Positions 8,101-18,953 of a DNA stretch of 53,262 nt are shown piece by piece. Source of the DNA: an uncultured beta proteobacterium (GTDB lineage: Bacteria; Pseudomonadota; Gammaproteobacteria; Burkholderiales; Burkholderiaceae_C); contig CAILZB010000028.1 of NCBI GenBank assembly GCA_903838565.1, positions 1-53,262 of the forward strand, given 5' to 3'. Position numbers and translations under genes: made by a program. How positions within the stretch are numbered: position 1 is the first letter of the stretch; each line of letters starts with the position of its first letter. Below the pieces are notes generated by a model. The model ran no database searches. It saw only the letters and a list, made by a program, of their open reading frames with translations, and was not told where the DNA came from.

Positions 8101-9294
8101 ATGGCACACGCAACTTTTCACTGGAACGACCCCTTTTTACTGGACCAGCAACTGAACGCCGAGGAACGCATGGTGCGTGACGCCGCCGCGGCCTACTGCC
8201 AGGACAAACTGACGCCGCGCGTGCTGGAGGCCTTTCGCAAGGAGCAGACCGATGTGGCTATTTTTCGGGAAATGGGAGAACTGGGTCTGCTCGGTCCCAC
8301 GCTGCCCGAAGCCTATGGCGGTCCGGGCCTGAACTATGTCGCCTACGGCGTGATTGCACGAGAAGTTGAACGCGTGGACTCGGGTTACCGTTCCATGATG
8401 AGCGTGCAGTCTTCGCTGGTGATGCTGCCCATTTTCGAGTTTGGCACCGAAGCGCAGCGGCAAAAATACCTGCCACGGCTGGTCACGGGCGAGTGGATTG
8501 GCTGCTTCGGTCTGACCGAGCCGGATCACGGCTCCGACCCCGGTTCCATGGCGACGCGCGCGACCAAGGTCGATGGCGGCTACAAGCTCTCCGGCAGCAA
8601 GATGTGGATTTCCAACAGCCCGATCGCCGATGTGTTTGTGGTCTGGGCCAAGGAGGTCAGCACCAGCGGTCAGGTCGGCCCGATCAGAGGCTTTATTTTG
8701 GAAAAGGGCATGAAGGGATTGAGCGCCCCCGCGATTCACGGCAAGGTCGGTCTGCGCGCCTCCATCACCGGTGAAATCGTGATGGACGGCGTTTTCTGTC
8801 CCGAAGAAAACGCCTTTCCCGAAGTCCAGGGCTTGAAGGGTCCATTCACCTGCCTGAATTCGGCGCGCTACGGCATCGCCTGGGGAGCGCTGGGAGCGGC
8901 CGAGGACTGCTGGTTTCGCGCGCGCCAATACACGCTGGACCGCAAGCAGTTCGGGCGACCCCTGGCGGCGAATCAGCTGATTCAAAAGAAACTGGCCGAC
9001 ATGCAAACCGAGATCGCGCTGGGTCTGCAGGGCTGTCTTCGTCTGGGCCGCATGAAGGATGAGGGCACCGATTCGGTCGAGATCACCTCCCTGATCAAGC
9101 GAAATTCCTGCGGCAAGGCGCTTGACATCGCACGCCTGGCACGCGACATGATGGGCGGCAACGGCATCAGCGACGAGTTCGGCGTGGCACGCCATCTGGT
9201 GAATCTGGAAGTGGTGAATACCTATGAAGGAACGCACGACATTCACGCGCTGATCCTGGGCCGGGCGCAGACTGGAATCGCGGCATTTTCATGA
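8101..9294 (+). CDS. gcdH: Glutaryl-CoA dehydrogenase
   Basis: This 397-residue acyl-CoA dehydrogenase starts [12 protein letters not shown]. It shows the FAD/substrate stretches [17 protein letters not shown] and [11 protein letters not shown] and the C-terminal [17 protein letters not shown], in which Glu376 is the catalytic base in the position used by glutaryl-CoA dehydrogenases. The enzyme oxidises and decarboxylates glutaryl-CoA to crotonyl-CoA in lysine, tryptophan and aromatic breakdown. The RN(S/C)CGKAL stretch supports GcdH over other acyl-CoA dehydrogenases. It overlaps the following CoA-transferase gene by four bases (ATGA), a pairing that implies glutarate activation and oxidation by neighbouring products. 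An in-frame start at 8050 is rejected as unconserved. Confidence 0.93.
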   Translation: MAHATFHWNDPFLLDQQLNAEERMVRDAAAAYCQDKLTPRVLEAFRKEQTDVAIFREMGELGLLGPTLPEAYGGPGLNYVAYGVIAREVERVDSGYRSMMSVQSSLVMLPIFEFGTEAQRQKYLPRLVTGEWIGCFGLTEPDHGSDPGSMATRATKVDGGYKLSGSKMWISNSPIADVFVVWAKEVSTSGQVGPIRGFILEKGMKGLSAPAIHGKVGLRASITGEIVMDGVFCPEENAFPEVQGLKGPFTCLNSARYGIAWGALGAAEDCWFRARQYTLDRKQFGRPLAANQLIQKKLADMQTEIALGLQGCLRLGRMKDEGTDSVEITSLIKRNSCGKALDIARLARDMMGGNGISDEFGVARHLVNLEVVNTYEGTHDIHALILGRAQTGIAAFS

Positions 9295-10529
9295 GTCAAG
9301 GGGCACTGGCGCACATCAAGGTGCTCGACTTATCGAGGGTGCTGGCGGGGCCCTGGTGCACGCAGATTCTGGCCGACCTCGGTGCTGACGTGATCAAGGT
9401 TGAGCGCCCCGGTGTGGGAGACGACACCCGGCACTGGGGTCCTCCTTTCCTCAAGGATGCACAGGGAAACGACACCGACGAAGCCAGCTACTTCAGCTGC
9501 ACCAACCGCAACAAGCGCTCCATCACGCTCGACCTGGCAAACCCAAAAGCACAAGCCCTGCTGCGCCAACTGGCATTGCAAAGCGATGTGCTGGTGGAGA
9601 ACTTCAAGGTCGGTGGATTGAAGGCCTACGGTCTGGACTACGAGAGCCTGAAAGCGCTCAACCCGCGGCTCATCTACTGCTCGATCACCGGCTTTGGTCA
9701 GACCGGACCCTATTCCCAGCGCGCGGGTTACGACCTGATGATCCAGGCCACCAGCGGCATGATGAGCATCACCGGCAGAGCCGACGACGTTCCGGGTGGC
9801 GGACCGCAGCGCGTGGGCGTGGCGCTCACCGATCTCTTTACCGGCGTCTACGCCAGCACCGCGGTCCTGGCAGCGATCGAGGTAAGGCATCAAACGGGCG
9901 CTGGCCAGCACATCGACATGGCCTTGCTGGACGTGGGCATGGCCATCCTGGCGAATCAGGGAACCGGATTTTTGAATACAGGCAAGGTGCCGCAGCGCCA
10001 AGGCAACAGCCACCCCAGTTTGGCGCCCTATCAGGACTTCGTCACGGCGGATGGTTCCATGCTGCTGGCCATCGGCAACGACGGCCAGTTTGCGCGTTTC
10101 AGCGAAGCCGCGGGTCAGCCGCAATGGGCCAGGGATCCGCGCTTTGCCAGCAACACGCTGCGGGTACAACACCGACTTGCGCTGGTGCAGGAGATCGAAG
10201 CGGTGACTGCGAAGCGCAGCACAGGCGAATGGATCAAGCTGCTGGAAGATCGCGCCGTTCCCTGTGGCGCCATCAACAATCTGGATCAGGCTTTTTCTGA
10301 CGAGCAGGTGCAGGCAAGAAAGCTGGTTCTGCAACAGAAGCGAGGTCATCATGAACCGGGCGGCGTTGAAGTGATCTCGACCATCGCCAGCCCACTGCGC
10401 CTGTCAGAAAACCCCCCGGTGCTGCGCTACGCACCGCCCGCCCTGGGCGAACACACGGATGAGGTGTTGGCGGAACTGGGTCTGGACGCACAGCAGATGG
10501 CCACCCTCAGGCGCGAAGGCGTGGTCTAG
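9291..10529 (+). CDS. CaiB/BaiF (class III) CoA-transferase, likely succinyl-CoA:glutarate CoA-transferase
   Basis: This 412-residue class III CoA-transferase has the N-terminal family motif [21 protein letters not shown], the [11 protein letters not shown] segment and AGYDLMIQA, whose Asp148 is the expected nucleophile that forms the aspartyl-CoA thioester. The coupling to gcdH (start overlaps its stop) points to glutarate as acceptor, converting glutarate to glutaryl-CoA like human SUGCT; that substrate is inferred from context, not from specificity residues. Length is normal. The next gene starts directly after the stop, so all may share a transcript. Confidence 0.85.
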   Translation: MSQGALAHIKVLDLSRVLAGPWCTQILADLGADVIKVERPGVGDDTRHWGPPFLKDAQGNDTDEASYFSCTNRNKRSITLDLANPKAQALLRQLALQSDVLVENFKVGGLKAYGLDYESLKALNPRLIYCSITGFGQTGPYSQRAGYDLMIQATSGMMSITGRADDVPGGGPQRVGVALTDLFTGVYASTAVLAAIEVRHQTGAGQHIDMALLDVGMAILANQGTGFLNTGKVPQRQGNSHPSLAPYQDFVTADGSMLLAIGNDGQFARFSEAAGQPQWARDPRFASNTLRVQHRLALVQEIEAVTAKRSTGEWIKLLEDRAVPCGAINNLDQAFSDEQVQARKLVLQQKRGHHEPGGVEVISTIASPLRLSENPPVLRYAPPALGEHTDEVLAELGLDAQQMATLRREGVV

Positions 10530-10892
10530 ATGAAATCCGCCTTTGCCAACGCAGGGCTGGTGTATTCCACCGAAGCCGGACGCATGTGCCCGACCTGCCG
10601 CCAGCCAAAAGCCAACTGCACCTGTAAGTCCAGCCAGGCAGTGTCCAAGGGCGACGGCGTGGTGCGCGTGTCGCGCGAAACCAAGGGACGCGCCGGCAAG
10701 GGTGTGACCCTGGTGAAGGGTGTGGCGCTGGAGCCTGCGGCGCTGAACGAATTGGGAAAGCAACTCAAGACCGGCTGCGGTTCAGGCGGCACGGTCAAGG
10801 ACGGTGTGATCGAAGTCCAGGGCGACCACGTGGAGCGAATCATGCAAACACTCAAGGACAAAGGTTTCGTCGTGAAACGTGCGGGTGGTTAA
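10530..10892 (+). CDS. yciH: SUI1/YciH-family translation factor homologue
   Basis: This 120-residue protein has an N-terminal cysteine cluster (Cys20, 23, 30, 32: CPTC...CTC) that could bind zinc, and a C-terminal SUI1/eIF1 domain with GKGVTLVKGVAL, LKTGCGSGGTVKDGVIEVQG and a final ...LKDKGFVVKRAGG. E. coli YciH is a non-essential homologue of eIF1 that can influence initiation fidelity. The gene begins on the base after the CoA-transferase stop codon, so its translation probably depends on read-through of ribosomes from upstream. The metabolic neighbours give no functional hint. Confidence 0.9.
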   Translation: MKSAFANAGLVYSTEAGRMCPTCRQPKANCTCKSSQAVSKGDGVVRVSRETKGRAGKGVTLVKGVALEPAALNELGKQLKTGCGSGGTVKDGVIEVQGDHVERIMQTLKDKGFVVKRAGG

Positions 10893-10895
10893 GAA

Positions 10896-11129
10896 GTGAA
10901 GGCCGAGGACCTGCAACTGCTGGTGACGCGTACCATGCCCTTTGGCAAGCACAAGGGCGTCACGTTGGCTGATCTTCCGGGCAACTACCTCAACTGGTTC
11001 GCGCGCGAGGGATTTCCCAAGAACGAAACCGGTCGTCTGCTGCAGTTGATGCATGAGATCGACCACAACGGCTTGTCCGATCTGCTCAAGCCACTGCGCG
11101 ACGCGAGCCATTCGTTTCCATTCAAGTGA
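10896..11129 (+). CDS. DUF3820 family small protein
   Basis: This 77-residue protein starts with GTG at 10896, three bases after yciH. It contains MPFGKHKGVTLADLPGNYLNWF, the defining FGKHKG...D.P..YL.W pattern of DUF3820, a small domain also described as a quorum-sensing-regulated virulence-factor-like family. The pattern also occurs in exonuclease-associated modules, so nucleic-acid binding is conceivable but not shown. It overlaps the open region ahead of the aldo/keto reductase and belongs to the gcdH-to-reductase transcription string. Confidence 0.82.
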   Translation: MKAEDLQLLVTRTMPFGKHKGVTLADLPGNYLNWFAREGFPKNETGRLLQLMHEIDHNGLSDLLKPLRDASHSFPFK

Positions 11130-11158
11130 GCGCCTGCGGGCGCGAAAGGAAGGTTCTC

Positions 11159-12184
11159 ATGCAGTACGTTCGTCTGGGCCAAACCGGCCTGAAAGTCTCC
11201 CGCATTTGTCTGGGTATGATGACCTATGGCACGCCAAAATGGCGGCCCTGGGTGCTGGATGAAGCGGCGTCCCGGCCTCTGGTAAAGCACGCGGTTGATC
11301 TGGGGCTGAACTTCTTCGACACCGCCGACATGTACTCGGCGGGAGAGTCTGAAGTGCTGACCGGCAAGTTCCTCAAAGCCTATTGCAGGCGCGAGGAAGT
11401 GGTGGTGGCGACCAAGGTTTACTATCCCGTAGAGTTGGAGTTCAAGGGCGGCGCTGCCACCGACGCCAAGCCGGCGCGCCGACCCAATATGGATGGCTTG
11501 AGCCGCAAACGGATCTTTCACGCGGTGGACGCCAGCCTCAAACGTCTGGGCACCGACTACATCGACCTCTATCAGATCCACCGGCTCGATCCCGAAACCC
11601 CGCTGGAAGAAACCATGGAGGCGTTGCACGACGTGGTCAAGGCCGGCAAGGTGCGCTACCTGGGCGCGAGCAGCATGTGGGCCTGGCAGTTTTCCAAGGC
11701 GCAACAGATCGCCAGCGAGAACGGCTGGACGCGCTTTGTCAGCATGCAGAACCACTACAACCTGGCCTATCGGGAAGAGGAGCGCGAAATGATTCCGCTG
11801 TGCCGGGATCAGGGCGTGGCGCTGATCCCCTGGAGCCCCTTGGCGCGCGGCTTCCTGGCAGGGAACCGACAGACCAGCGACAAGGAAGAAGGAAGCACCG
11901 AGCGCGCCAAGACCGACAACATCGCCCAGGGCTATTACTACCGCGCCAGCGACTTTTCGGTGGTGGCCGAACTGAGCCAAATGGCAGGCGAAAAGGGCAT
12001 CAGCAACGCCACGCTGGCCTACGCCTGGCTGCTGCACAAAGGCGTGACGGCGCCGATCGTGGGCGCGAGCAAGATCCACCAACTGGATCAGGCCGTCGCG
12101 GCCCTTAAGCTTGAACTCTCAGCGCAGGACATCAGCCGGCTGGAGGCCGCGTACCAGCCGCACTCGGTGCTGGGCCATTCCTAG
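11159..12184 (+). CDS. Aldo/keto reductase (NADP-dependent oxidoreductase, TIM barrel)
   Basis: This 341-residue protein has the family's catalytic set: Asp and Tyr in FFDTADMYSAGESE, Lys in VVVATKVYY, and His in IDLYQIHRLDPETP. The C-terminal GVTAPIVGASKIHQLDQAV is the cofactor-binding signature. It resembles the YajO/Gpr-type branch (voltage-gated channel beta-subunit-like) that reduces assorted aldehydes and ketones. The ATG at 11159, with AAAGGAAGG before it, is better than a GTG at 11126. It converges with the EamA gene and their stop codons overlap by four bases. Confidence 0.92.
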   Translation: MQYVRLGQTGLKVSRICLGMMTYGTPKWRPWVLDEAASRPLVKHAVDLGLNFFDTADMYSAGESEVLTGKFLKAYCRREEVVVATKVYYPVELEFKGGAATDAKPARRPNMDGLSRKRIFHAVDASLKRLGTDYIDLYQIHRLDPETPLEETMEALHDVVKAGKVRYLGASSMWAWQFSKAQQIASENGWTRFVSMQNHYNLAYREEEREMIPLCRDQGVALIPWSPLARGFLAGNRQTSDKEEGSTERAKTDNIAQGYYYRASDFSVVAELSQMAGEKGISNATLAYAWLLHKGVTAPIVGASKIHQLDQAVAALKLELSAQDISRLEAAYQPHSVLGHS

Positions 12185-13077
12185 GCGCGCCGGTTGACCA
12201 GCACGATGCCAAGCGCCACCAGAGCCAGGGCGGCGAGCAGGTCAACCGTCACGGGTTCCCCCAGCCAGAGCGCACCAAACAGCAGCGCACAAATCGGCGT
12301 GAGGAAGACGAACACCGATATCCGGGTTGCCGGATAGCGGCCCAGCATCCACATCCAGGCCAGAAAGCTCATGAAGGCGCCCAGAAGCGCCTGAGCCGTC
12401 AGTGAGCTCAGCGCGAAGAGGCTGAAGCGCCAGTTCCAGCGCTCACCCAACAGCAGCGACAGCACGGGCAAAGTGAGGGCGCTGATTCCGACCTGATAGA
12501 ACAGCAATTTCTCGGCCGATACGCGCATCAGCTTCGAACTGCGTATCGTGATGGTGGTCAATCCCCAAAGCAGACCGGCGCTCAGCGCCAGAACGTCGCC
12601 GAGCCAGCTTGAAGCGCCAGTCTGGGCCCCGGAAAAACCGCTCCACAGCGCGAACAGCACCGCCAGAAAGGCGCAGCACAGGCCCAGCCACTGCAGCGGG
12701 CGCAGTCGCTCCGCTGGCACCCACAGCGGCAGCAGCACCGCCACCCAGAAAGGAGCGGTGTACAGAAACAGCGTCAGGCGTGACGCTGTCGTGTACTGCA
12801 AGCCGACGTAGACGCAGGCAAACTCCGCCGCGAACAGGGCGCCCGCCAGCAAGCCCGGGCCAAGCGAGCCGTCGCCCTTCCAAAGCGGGATGCCACGCCA
12901 CGCGCACCAGGCCCACAGCAACAGGCTTGCCGCCACAAAGCGCAGACCGGCCTGGAAGGCCGGCGCCAGTTCGGGCAGGGTGGCTTTCACCAACACCTGC
13001 TGGAAACCCCAAAACAGGCAACACGCCAACAGCAACGAGATGGCGACGGCGTCGAGTTCGGTCTTGCGGTTTGTCAT
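12181..13077 (-). CDS. EamA/DMT-superfamily transporter
   Basis: This 298-residue protein has ten hydrophobic segments arranged as two EamA repeats of five. The first begins ISLLLACCLFWGFQQVLVKA and the second begins with LGDVLALSAGLLWGLTTITI. The duplicated W-G pattern near the start of each half is the mark of the drug/metabolite transporter superfamily (RhaT/YdcZ/EamA types). The substrate cannot be told. The frame continues upstream to 13662, but the conserved start is the ATG at 13077. It is divergent from trhO, 81 bases away. Confidence 0.9.
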   Translation of the reverse strand: MTNRKTELDAVAISLLLACCLFWGFQQVLVKATLPELAPAFQAGLRFVAASLLLWAWCAWRGIPLWKGDGSLGPGLLAGALFAAEFACVYVGLQYTTASRLTLFLYTAPFWVAVLLPLWVPAERLRPLQWLGLCCAFLAVLFALWSGFSGAQTGASSWLGDVLALSAGLLWGLTTITIRSSKLMRVSAEKLLFYQVGISALTLPVLSLLLGERWNWRFSLFALSSLTAQALLGAFMSFLAWMWMLGRYPATRISVFVFLTPICALLFGALWLGEPVTVDLLAALALVALGIVLVNRRA

Positions 13078-13113
13078 GCGATGATTGTCACGGATGACGC
13101 CTGCCCGGCCCTC

Positions 13114-13154
13114 GCCAGGTGCGCACCCCCAACACTTCACCCTGGACACCTGGC
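13114..13154. repeat. Inverted repeat before trhO (possible operator)
   Basis: GCCAGGTG (13114-13121) and CACCTGGC (13147-13154) form a perfect 8-bp inverted repeat with a 25-base spacer in the 81-base gap between the divergent EamA and trhO genes. It ends four bases before the trhO start codon. It could be a regulator site or a weak hairpin near the ribosome site. Confidence 0.35.
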
Positions 13155-13158
13155 ATCG

Positions 13159-14076
13159 ATGACAACCTTCCTGACGGCAGCGTTCTACAAGTTTGTTGAC
13201 CTGCCCGATTTCGAGGCGCTCAAGGCGCCGCTGCTGGCCTGCTGCGCCGAGCATCAGATCAAGGGCACGATCCTGTTGGCGCAAGAGGGCATCAACAGCA
13301 CGGTTGCCGGGCCAGAAGCTGGCGTGCACGCGCTGCTGAGTTTTCTTAGACTGGACCCGCGCCTGGAGGACCTGCAGCACAAGGAGGCCTGGTCGGACAA
13401 GCCACCCTTTCATCGCATGAAGGTGCGGCTCAAGCGCGAGATCGTCACCATGGGTGTTGCCGGAATCAGCCCCACGCGCATGGCTGGCACCTACGTGAAA
13501 CCAGCAGACTGGAACCAGTTGTTGCAGGACCCGGAGGTGGTTTTGATTGACACGCGCAACGACTATGAAGTGGAGGTGGGGACCTTCAGCGGTGCCATCA
13601 ATCCGCACATCAAGACCTTTGCCGAACTGCCGCAGTGGCTGGAACAGGCTGCGGCACTTCACACCGAATCAGGCGCGAAACCCAAGGTTGCGATGTTCTG
13701 CACCGGTGGCATTCGCTGCGAGAAGTCCACGGCACTGCTGCGAGAGCGGGGTTATGACGAGGTCTATCACCTCGAAGGCGGCATCCTCAAGTACCTGGAA
13801 ACGGTAGCGCCCGAACAGAGCCTGTGGCAAGGCGAGTGTTTCGTGTTTGACGAACGCGTCTGCGTGGGCCATGGCTTGGTCCCCGGTCGGCACAAGCTGT
13901 GTCGGGCCTGTCGCATGCCGCTGGCCGATGCCGAGAAGGATTCGCCGCTGTTTGAGGCGGGCGTGAGCTGCCCAAAATGTCACGCCAGCACGACGCCGGC
14001 GCAAAAGACCGGCGCGCGCGAACGCCAGCGCCAATGGGAAATGGGCAAGATCCGCGTTACAAGGGATGTTCGCTGA
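13159..14076 (+). CDS. trhO: tRNA uridine(34) hydroxylase TrhO (YceA, rhodanese family)
   Basis: TrhO hydroxylates U34 in tRNAs as a first step to 5-methoxy- or carboxymethoxyuridine, using molecular oxygen. The 305-residue product has the N-terminal UPF0176 domain (YKFVDLPDFEALK ... GTILLAQEGINSTVAG), a rhodanese domain with the active loop FCTGGIRCEKS (Cys181), and a C-terminal pair of Cys motifs (CRACRMPL and CPKCH) that may bind metal. The conserved start is MTTFLTAAFYKFV at 13159, although the frame is open from 13081. It overlaps the flavin reductase tail-to-tail by 20 bases. Confidence 0.95.
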   Translation: MTTFLTAAFYKFVDLPDFEALKAPLLACCAEHQIKGTILLAQEGINSTVAGPEAGVHALLSFLRLDPRLEDLQHKEAWSDKPPFHRMKVRLKREIVTMGVAGISPTRMAGTYVKPADWNQLLQDPEVVLIDTRNDYEVEVGTFSGAINPHIKTFAELPQWLEQAAALHTESGAKPKVAMFCTGGIRCEKSTALLRERGYDEVYHLEGGILKYLETVAPEQSLWQGECFVFDERVCVGHGLVPGRHKLCRACRMPLADAEKDSPLFEAGVSCPKCHASTTPAQKTGARERQRQWEMGKIRVTRDVR

Positions 14077-14563
14077 AGTACTTGCCACCGTGATACAGCA
14101 GCGGTGAGGCGCCCGCGCGGTGCGAGCAGCGCTCCACTTCTCCCACGAAGATGACGTGGTCGCCCTCCTCGTAGCGGCTGCGGTTGAAGCACTCGAATGT
14201 GGCCATGGCTCCGGCCAGCAATGGCGCACCGGCCACGCCGTCGACGTAGTCCACGCCGGCCCAGCGGTCTGATCCCTTGGAGGCGAAGACCTCGGCCAGG
14301 GGGCGTTGGTCCGCCGCCAGGACGTTGATGGCGTAGTGCGATCCCGTGCTCAGTGCGGCCAGCGAGCGGGCGCGGCGCGACAGGCTCCAAAGCACCAGCG
14401 GCGGCTCCAGCGACACCGAATTGAAAGAGTTGGCCGTGAAGCCCACGAGCTCGCCCGCAGGCGTGCGCGCGGTGACGATGGTCACGCCGGTGGCGAAGGC
14501 ACTCAGGGCAGCGCGAAACTCGTGCGGCGAAAAACTGGGAGGGGAAGCTTTGGTCAATGGCAT
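14057..14563 (-). CDS. Flavin reductase-like domain protein (HpaC/RutF type)
   Basis: This 168-residue single-domain protein contains ATGVTIVTARTPAGELVGFTANSFNSVSLEPPLVLWSL, the FMN-binding split-barrel signature of flavin reductases that feed reduced flavin to two-component monooxygenases, and ends with YHGGKYFSEHPL. The family also contains members that act without a partner. No oxygenase gene is adjacent, so the partner is unknown. It ends inside the 3' end of trhO and is divergent from the export operon. Confidence 0.9.
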   Translation of the reverse strand: MPLTKASPPSFSPHEFRAALSAFATGVTIVTARTPAGELVGFTANSFNSVSLEPPLVLWSLSRRARSLAALSTGSHYAINVLAADQRPLAEVFASKGSDRWAGVDYVDGVAGAPLLAGAMATFECFNRSRYEEGDHVIFVGEVERCSHRAGASPLLYHGGKYFSEHPL

Positions 14564-14637
14564 AGCTGGAATTTACCGCATTGCGCCAACCGCCGGAGTC
14601 GCTCTTACACTGGCGCCTTCGCACGAGAAAGACCAGC

Positions 14638-15842
14638 ATGATGAAACCGTGGATCAAACGCACCGCCATTGCGCTCGCCCTGCTGGCCGTGGCCAGCGCC
14701 GCCGGCATGGCCTATATGCGGCAAAACCCGAAGGTGGAGGAGTCCAAATTCCGCACCGCAGCCATCGACGAGGGCGCCATCACCCAGGTGGTCCTGGCCA
14801 CGGGCACGCTGCAGCCGGTGATCACGGTGAATGTGGGCACGCAGGTCAGCGGCACGGTGCTGGAACGCCGCGCCGACTTCAACGACCACGTCAGCAAGGG
14901 GCAGATCCTGCTGCGCCTGGACCCGGCGAACCTGCAGGCGCGGCTGCGCCAGACGCAGGCGCAGCTGGCCGCGAACGACGCTGCGCTGGTGCTGGCGCAG
15001 GCCACCTACGCGCGCAACCAGAAGCTCGTGGCCGCGGGCTTCATCTCGGCCCTCACGTTGGACCAGGGCAAGCGCGAGGTGGATGCGGCGCTGGCCAACG
15101 TGGAGCTGGGACGCGCGCAGGTCGAGTCCGCGCAGACCGATCTGGACAACTCGGTCATCCGCTCCCCCATCGACGGCGTGGTGATCCGTCGCAACACCGA
15201 CGTGGGACAGACCGTGGCCGCCAGCTTCCAGACGCCGGACCTGTATCTGTTGGCGCGCGATCTGCGCCAAATGGTGATACAGACGAATGTGAGCGAAGCC
15301 GACGTGGGCCTGATCAAGGCCGGTCAGCGCGTGAACTTCACCGTGGACGCCTACCCCGAGCGCGAGTTCGAGGGCAAGGTGCAGCAGTTCCGCCTGAACT
15401 CCGCCAGCAACCAGGGCGTCGTGACCTACACCATCATCGTCGACGTGGCCAACCCCGAAGAATTGCTCAAGCCCGGCATGACGGCGCAAACGCGCATCGT
15501 GGTCTCCAGCAAACCCAAGGTCACGCGCCTGCCCACGGCCGCGCTGCGTTTTCGCCCGGACGAGGACAGCTTGAAGGCCAAGGGCCCGGAGGCCCCGGCT
15601 TCTGCCGCGTCGGCAGCGGCATCCGGCGAAGAGAAGGCGCGCGCAGACGACGACGGTGTGCTGAACGCCACGCGCAGCGGCGCCAAGGTGTATCGCGTCT
15701 ATACCGTGGGCGAAAAGCAGAGCCCGAAGCTGCACGAGGTGACGATCGGCATCTCCAACACGCGCTTCACCGAGCTCATCAGCTCCGACCTCAAGCCCGG
15801 CAACGAAGTCATCACGCGCAATGCGGAAAGCCCGGGCAAGAA

Positions 15843-15846
<4 letters not shown>
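14638..15846 (+). CDS. macA: MacA-like periplasmic adaptor (membrane fusion protein)
   Basis: This 402-residue protein has an N-terminal anchor (about residues 6-24) and a beta-barrel/lipoyl half-motif (TQVSGTVLERRADFNDHVSKGQILLRLD). A coiled-coil hairpin follows (about 95-160, rich in Ala, Gln and Leu), then the second lipoyl half (SPIDGVVIRRNTDVGQTV) and the adaptor barrel. This is the RND/MacA adaptor layout. Such proteins bridge an inner-membrane MacB-like ABC transporter to a TolC-type channel. Tandem ATG codons occur at 14638 and 14641. The stop overlaps the ATPase start (ATGA). No TolC gene is in the window. Confidence 0.9.
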
Positions 15847-17764
<1,918 letters not shown>

Positions 17765-17792
17765 TGCGCGACGACCGGCCATGGGTGAAAGC

Positions 17793-17798
17793 TATAAT
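17793..17798 (+). promoter_or_regulatory. Candidate -10 element for the cytochrome c5 gene
   Basis: A consensus TATAAT at 17793-17798 lies 51 bases ahead of the start codon at 17849. No good -35 box is seen 16-18 bases upstream, so strength is uncertain. Confidence 0.45.
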
Positions 17799-17848
17799 TC
17801 GCGGTCACATTTTCAGCCCCACCCCGGTAACGTGAAAGTTAGGAATAC

Positions 17849-18388
17849 ATGAGCAACAACGCGCACGATGGAGCCGACGCAGGCGCCGGCAGTCAATCCG
17901 CCCGTGGATTCAAGGTCGGTGTTTTCGGGCTCCTGTTGCCCGTGGTGGTGATCGTCGGTCTGATTTACTCCGTCGTTTCCCACACCGCGCCCGCAGGCGC
18001 GGTGAACGCCACCAGCATGCCGGGCGCTGTGGCGCAGCGCATTGCCAAGGTCGGCACGTTGGCGGTGGCGGACAACAGCACCCGGGTGCAACACACGGGC
18101 GAGGAGGTGTTCAAGCGCACCTGCACCGCGTGCCACAGCACCGGGGCGCTGGGTTCACCCAAGTTTGGTGACACCGCCGCCTGGGCGCCGCGTATCGCCA
18201 CCGGCTTTGAAGCGCTGTTGCATTCCGCGCTCAAGGGCAAGAACAACATGACGCCGCAAGGTGGCGGCGAGTACGACGACAACGAAATCGCGCGCGCTGT
18301 GGTCTACATGGCGAATGCGGGCGGCGCCAAATTCGCCGAGCCCAAGGCGCCGGCAGCGGCTGCCTCAGCGCCCGTCGCCGCCAAATAG
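17849..18388 (+). CDS. Membrane-anchored cytochrome c5-type protein
   Basis: This 179-residue protein has a cytoplasmic Gly/Ala/Ser-rich N-tail, one transmembrane anchor (about residues 24-44) and one c-type haem domain with CTACH at residues 92-96. A likely axial Met lies in NNMTPQGGGEYDD, in the cytochrome c5 (CycB) style, followed by an Ala/Pro tail. It would sit at the periplasmic face and pass electrons, for example between the bc1 complex and oxidases. TTAGGA precedes the ATG. A strong hairpin terminator follows 15 bases after the stop. Confidence 0.92.
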   Translation: MSNNAHDGADAGAGSQSARGFKVGVFGLLLPVVVIVGLIYSVVSHTAPAGAVNATSMPGAVAQRIAKVGTLAVADNSTRVQHTGEEVFKRTCTACHSTGALGSPKFGDTAAWAPRIATGFEALLHSALKGKNNMTPQGGGEYDDNEIARAVVYMANAGGAKFAEPKAPAAAASAPVAAK

Positions 18389-18403
18389 ATTTCCGTTCAA
18401 TCC

Positions 18404-18435
18404 AAAGAATGCCGGCTTACGCCGGCATTCTTTTT
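18404..18435. terminator. Bidirectional hairpin terminator
   Basis: AAAGAATGCCGGC (18404-18416) and GCCGGCATTCTTT (18421-18433) form a perfect 13-bp stem with a TTAC loop, followed by a T-run on the plus strand; the mirrored A-run serves the minus strand. It ends the cytochrome transcript, and the last codons of the opposing gene at 18417-18953 lie within it. Confidence 0.88.
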
Positions 18436-18953
18436 GGGCTGCGCACGTAGCCAAAGCGCTGCGGCAGCGATGGGCTGTTCATCTCCTGCGGCACCCACAA
18501 GCCCTGCTCCACCGCCTGCGCGACCAGCACCACGTCTTGCGTGTGCACCAGTCCAAAACCCAGATCGGTTTCCAGGTAGACGCGGCCAAGCTCATCCAGC
18601 ACGCAGCGCTGAGTCCTGGCCGGCGCGCCGGTGTGCGCTGTTACGGAGTAATCTTCGTTGACGCGCCAGATAAAGGGCGTGGCCTGCAGCTCCACATAAA
18701 CGCGCTGCGGGCCGTTCTGGAAGAACCACTGACCCAGCGGATCTTGAGCATAGTTGCGCTGGATGAAGGCGATCAGTTTCTCGTGCTGCAACAGCGAGCC
18801 CTTGGCGCCCGCTACGCCGCTGGTAAATGTGCCCGCGGCTTGAGCCCGGTCGTCGCGCATGTACCAGTTGCCGCGCGCATCCAGCCCCAGCCAGCCGTAA
18901 CAGTCGGGAACGTTCGGCCATTTGGCCAGGGCGGCGTTCACGATCTCATCCAT
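18417..18953 (-). CDS. Conserved hypothetical protein of Burkholderiales (a DUF29xx-type family)
   Basis: This 178-residue soluble protein has the distinctive opening MDEIVNAALAKWPNVPDCYGWLGLDARGNWYMRDD and the motif GQWFFQNGPQRVYVELQATPFIWRV. I recall this from a conserved Burkholderiales family of unknown function, carried in databases under a DUF number in the 2940s; the exact number is from memory and unchecked. The many aromatic residues suggest a small all-beta fold. Its start overlaps the stop of the YheT-type hydrolase by eight bases, so the two are co-translated. Its C-terminus lies in the terminator stem. Confidence 0.75.
   Translation of the reverse strand: MDEIVNAALAKWPNVPDCYGWLGLDARGNWYMRDDRAQAAGTFTSGVAGAKGSLLQHEKLIAFIQRNYAQDPLGQWFFQNGPQRVYVELQATPFIWRVNEDYSVTAHTGAPARTQRCVLDELGRVYLETDLGFGLVHTQDVVLVAQAVEQGLWVPQEMNSPSLPQRFGYVRSPKRMPA

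Noticed and set aside
13078..13662. N-terminal extension of the EamA transporter
   Set aside because: The extended frame is antisense to trhO and not hydrophobic in the transporter pattern; the conserved start is at 13077.
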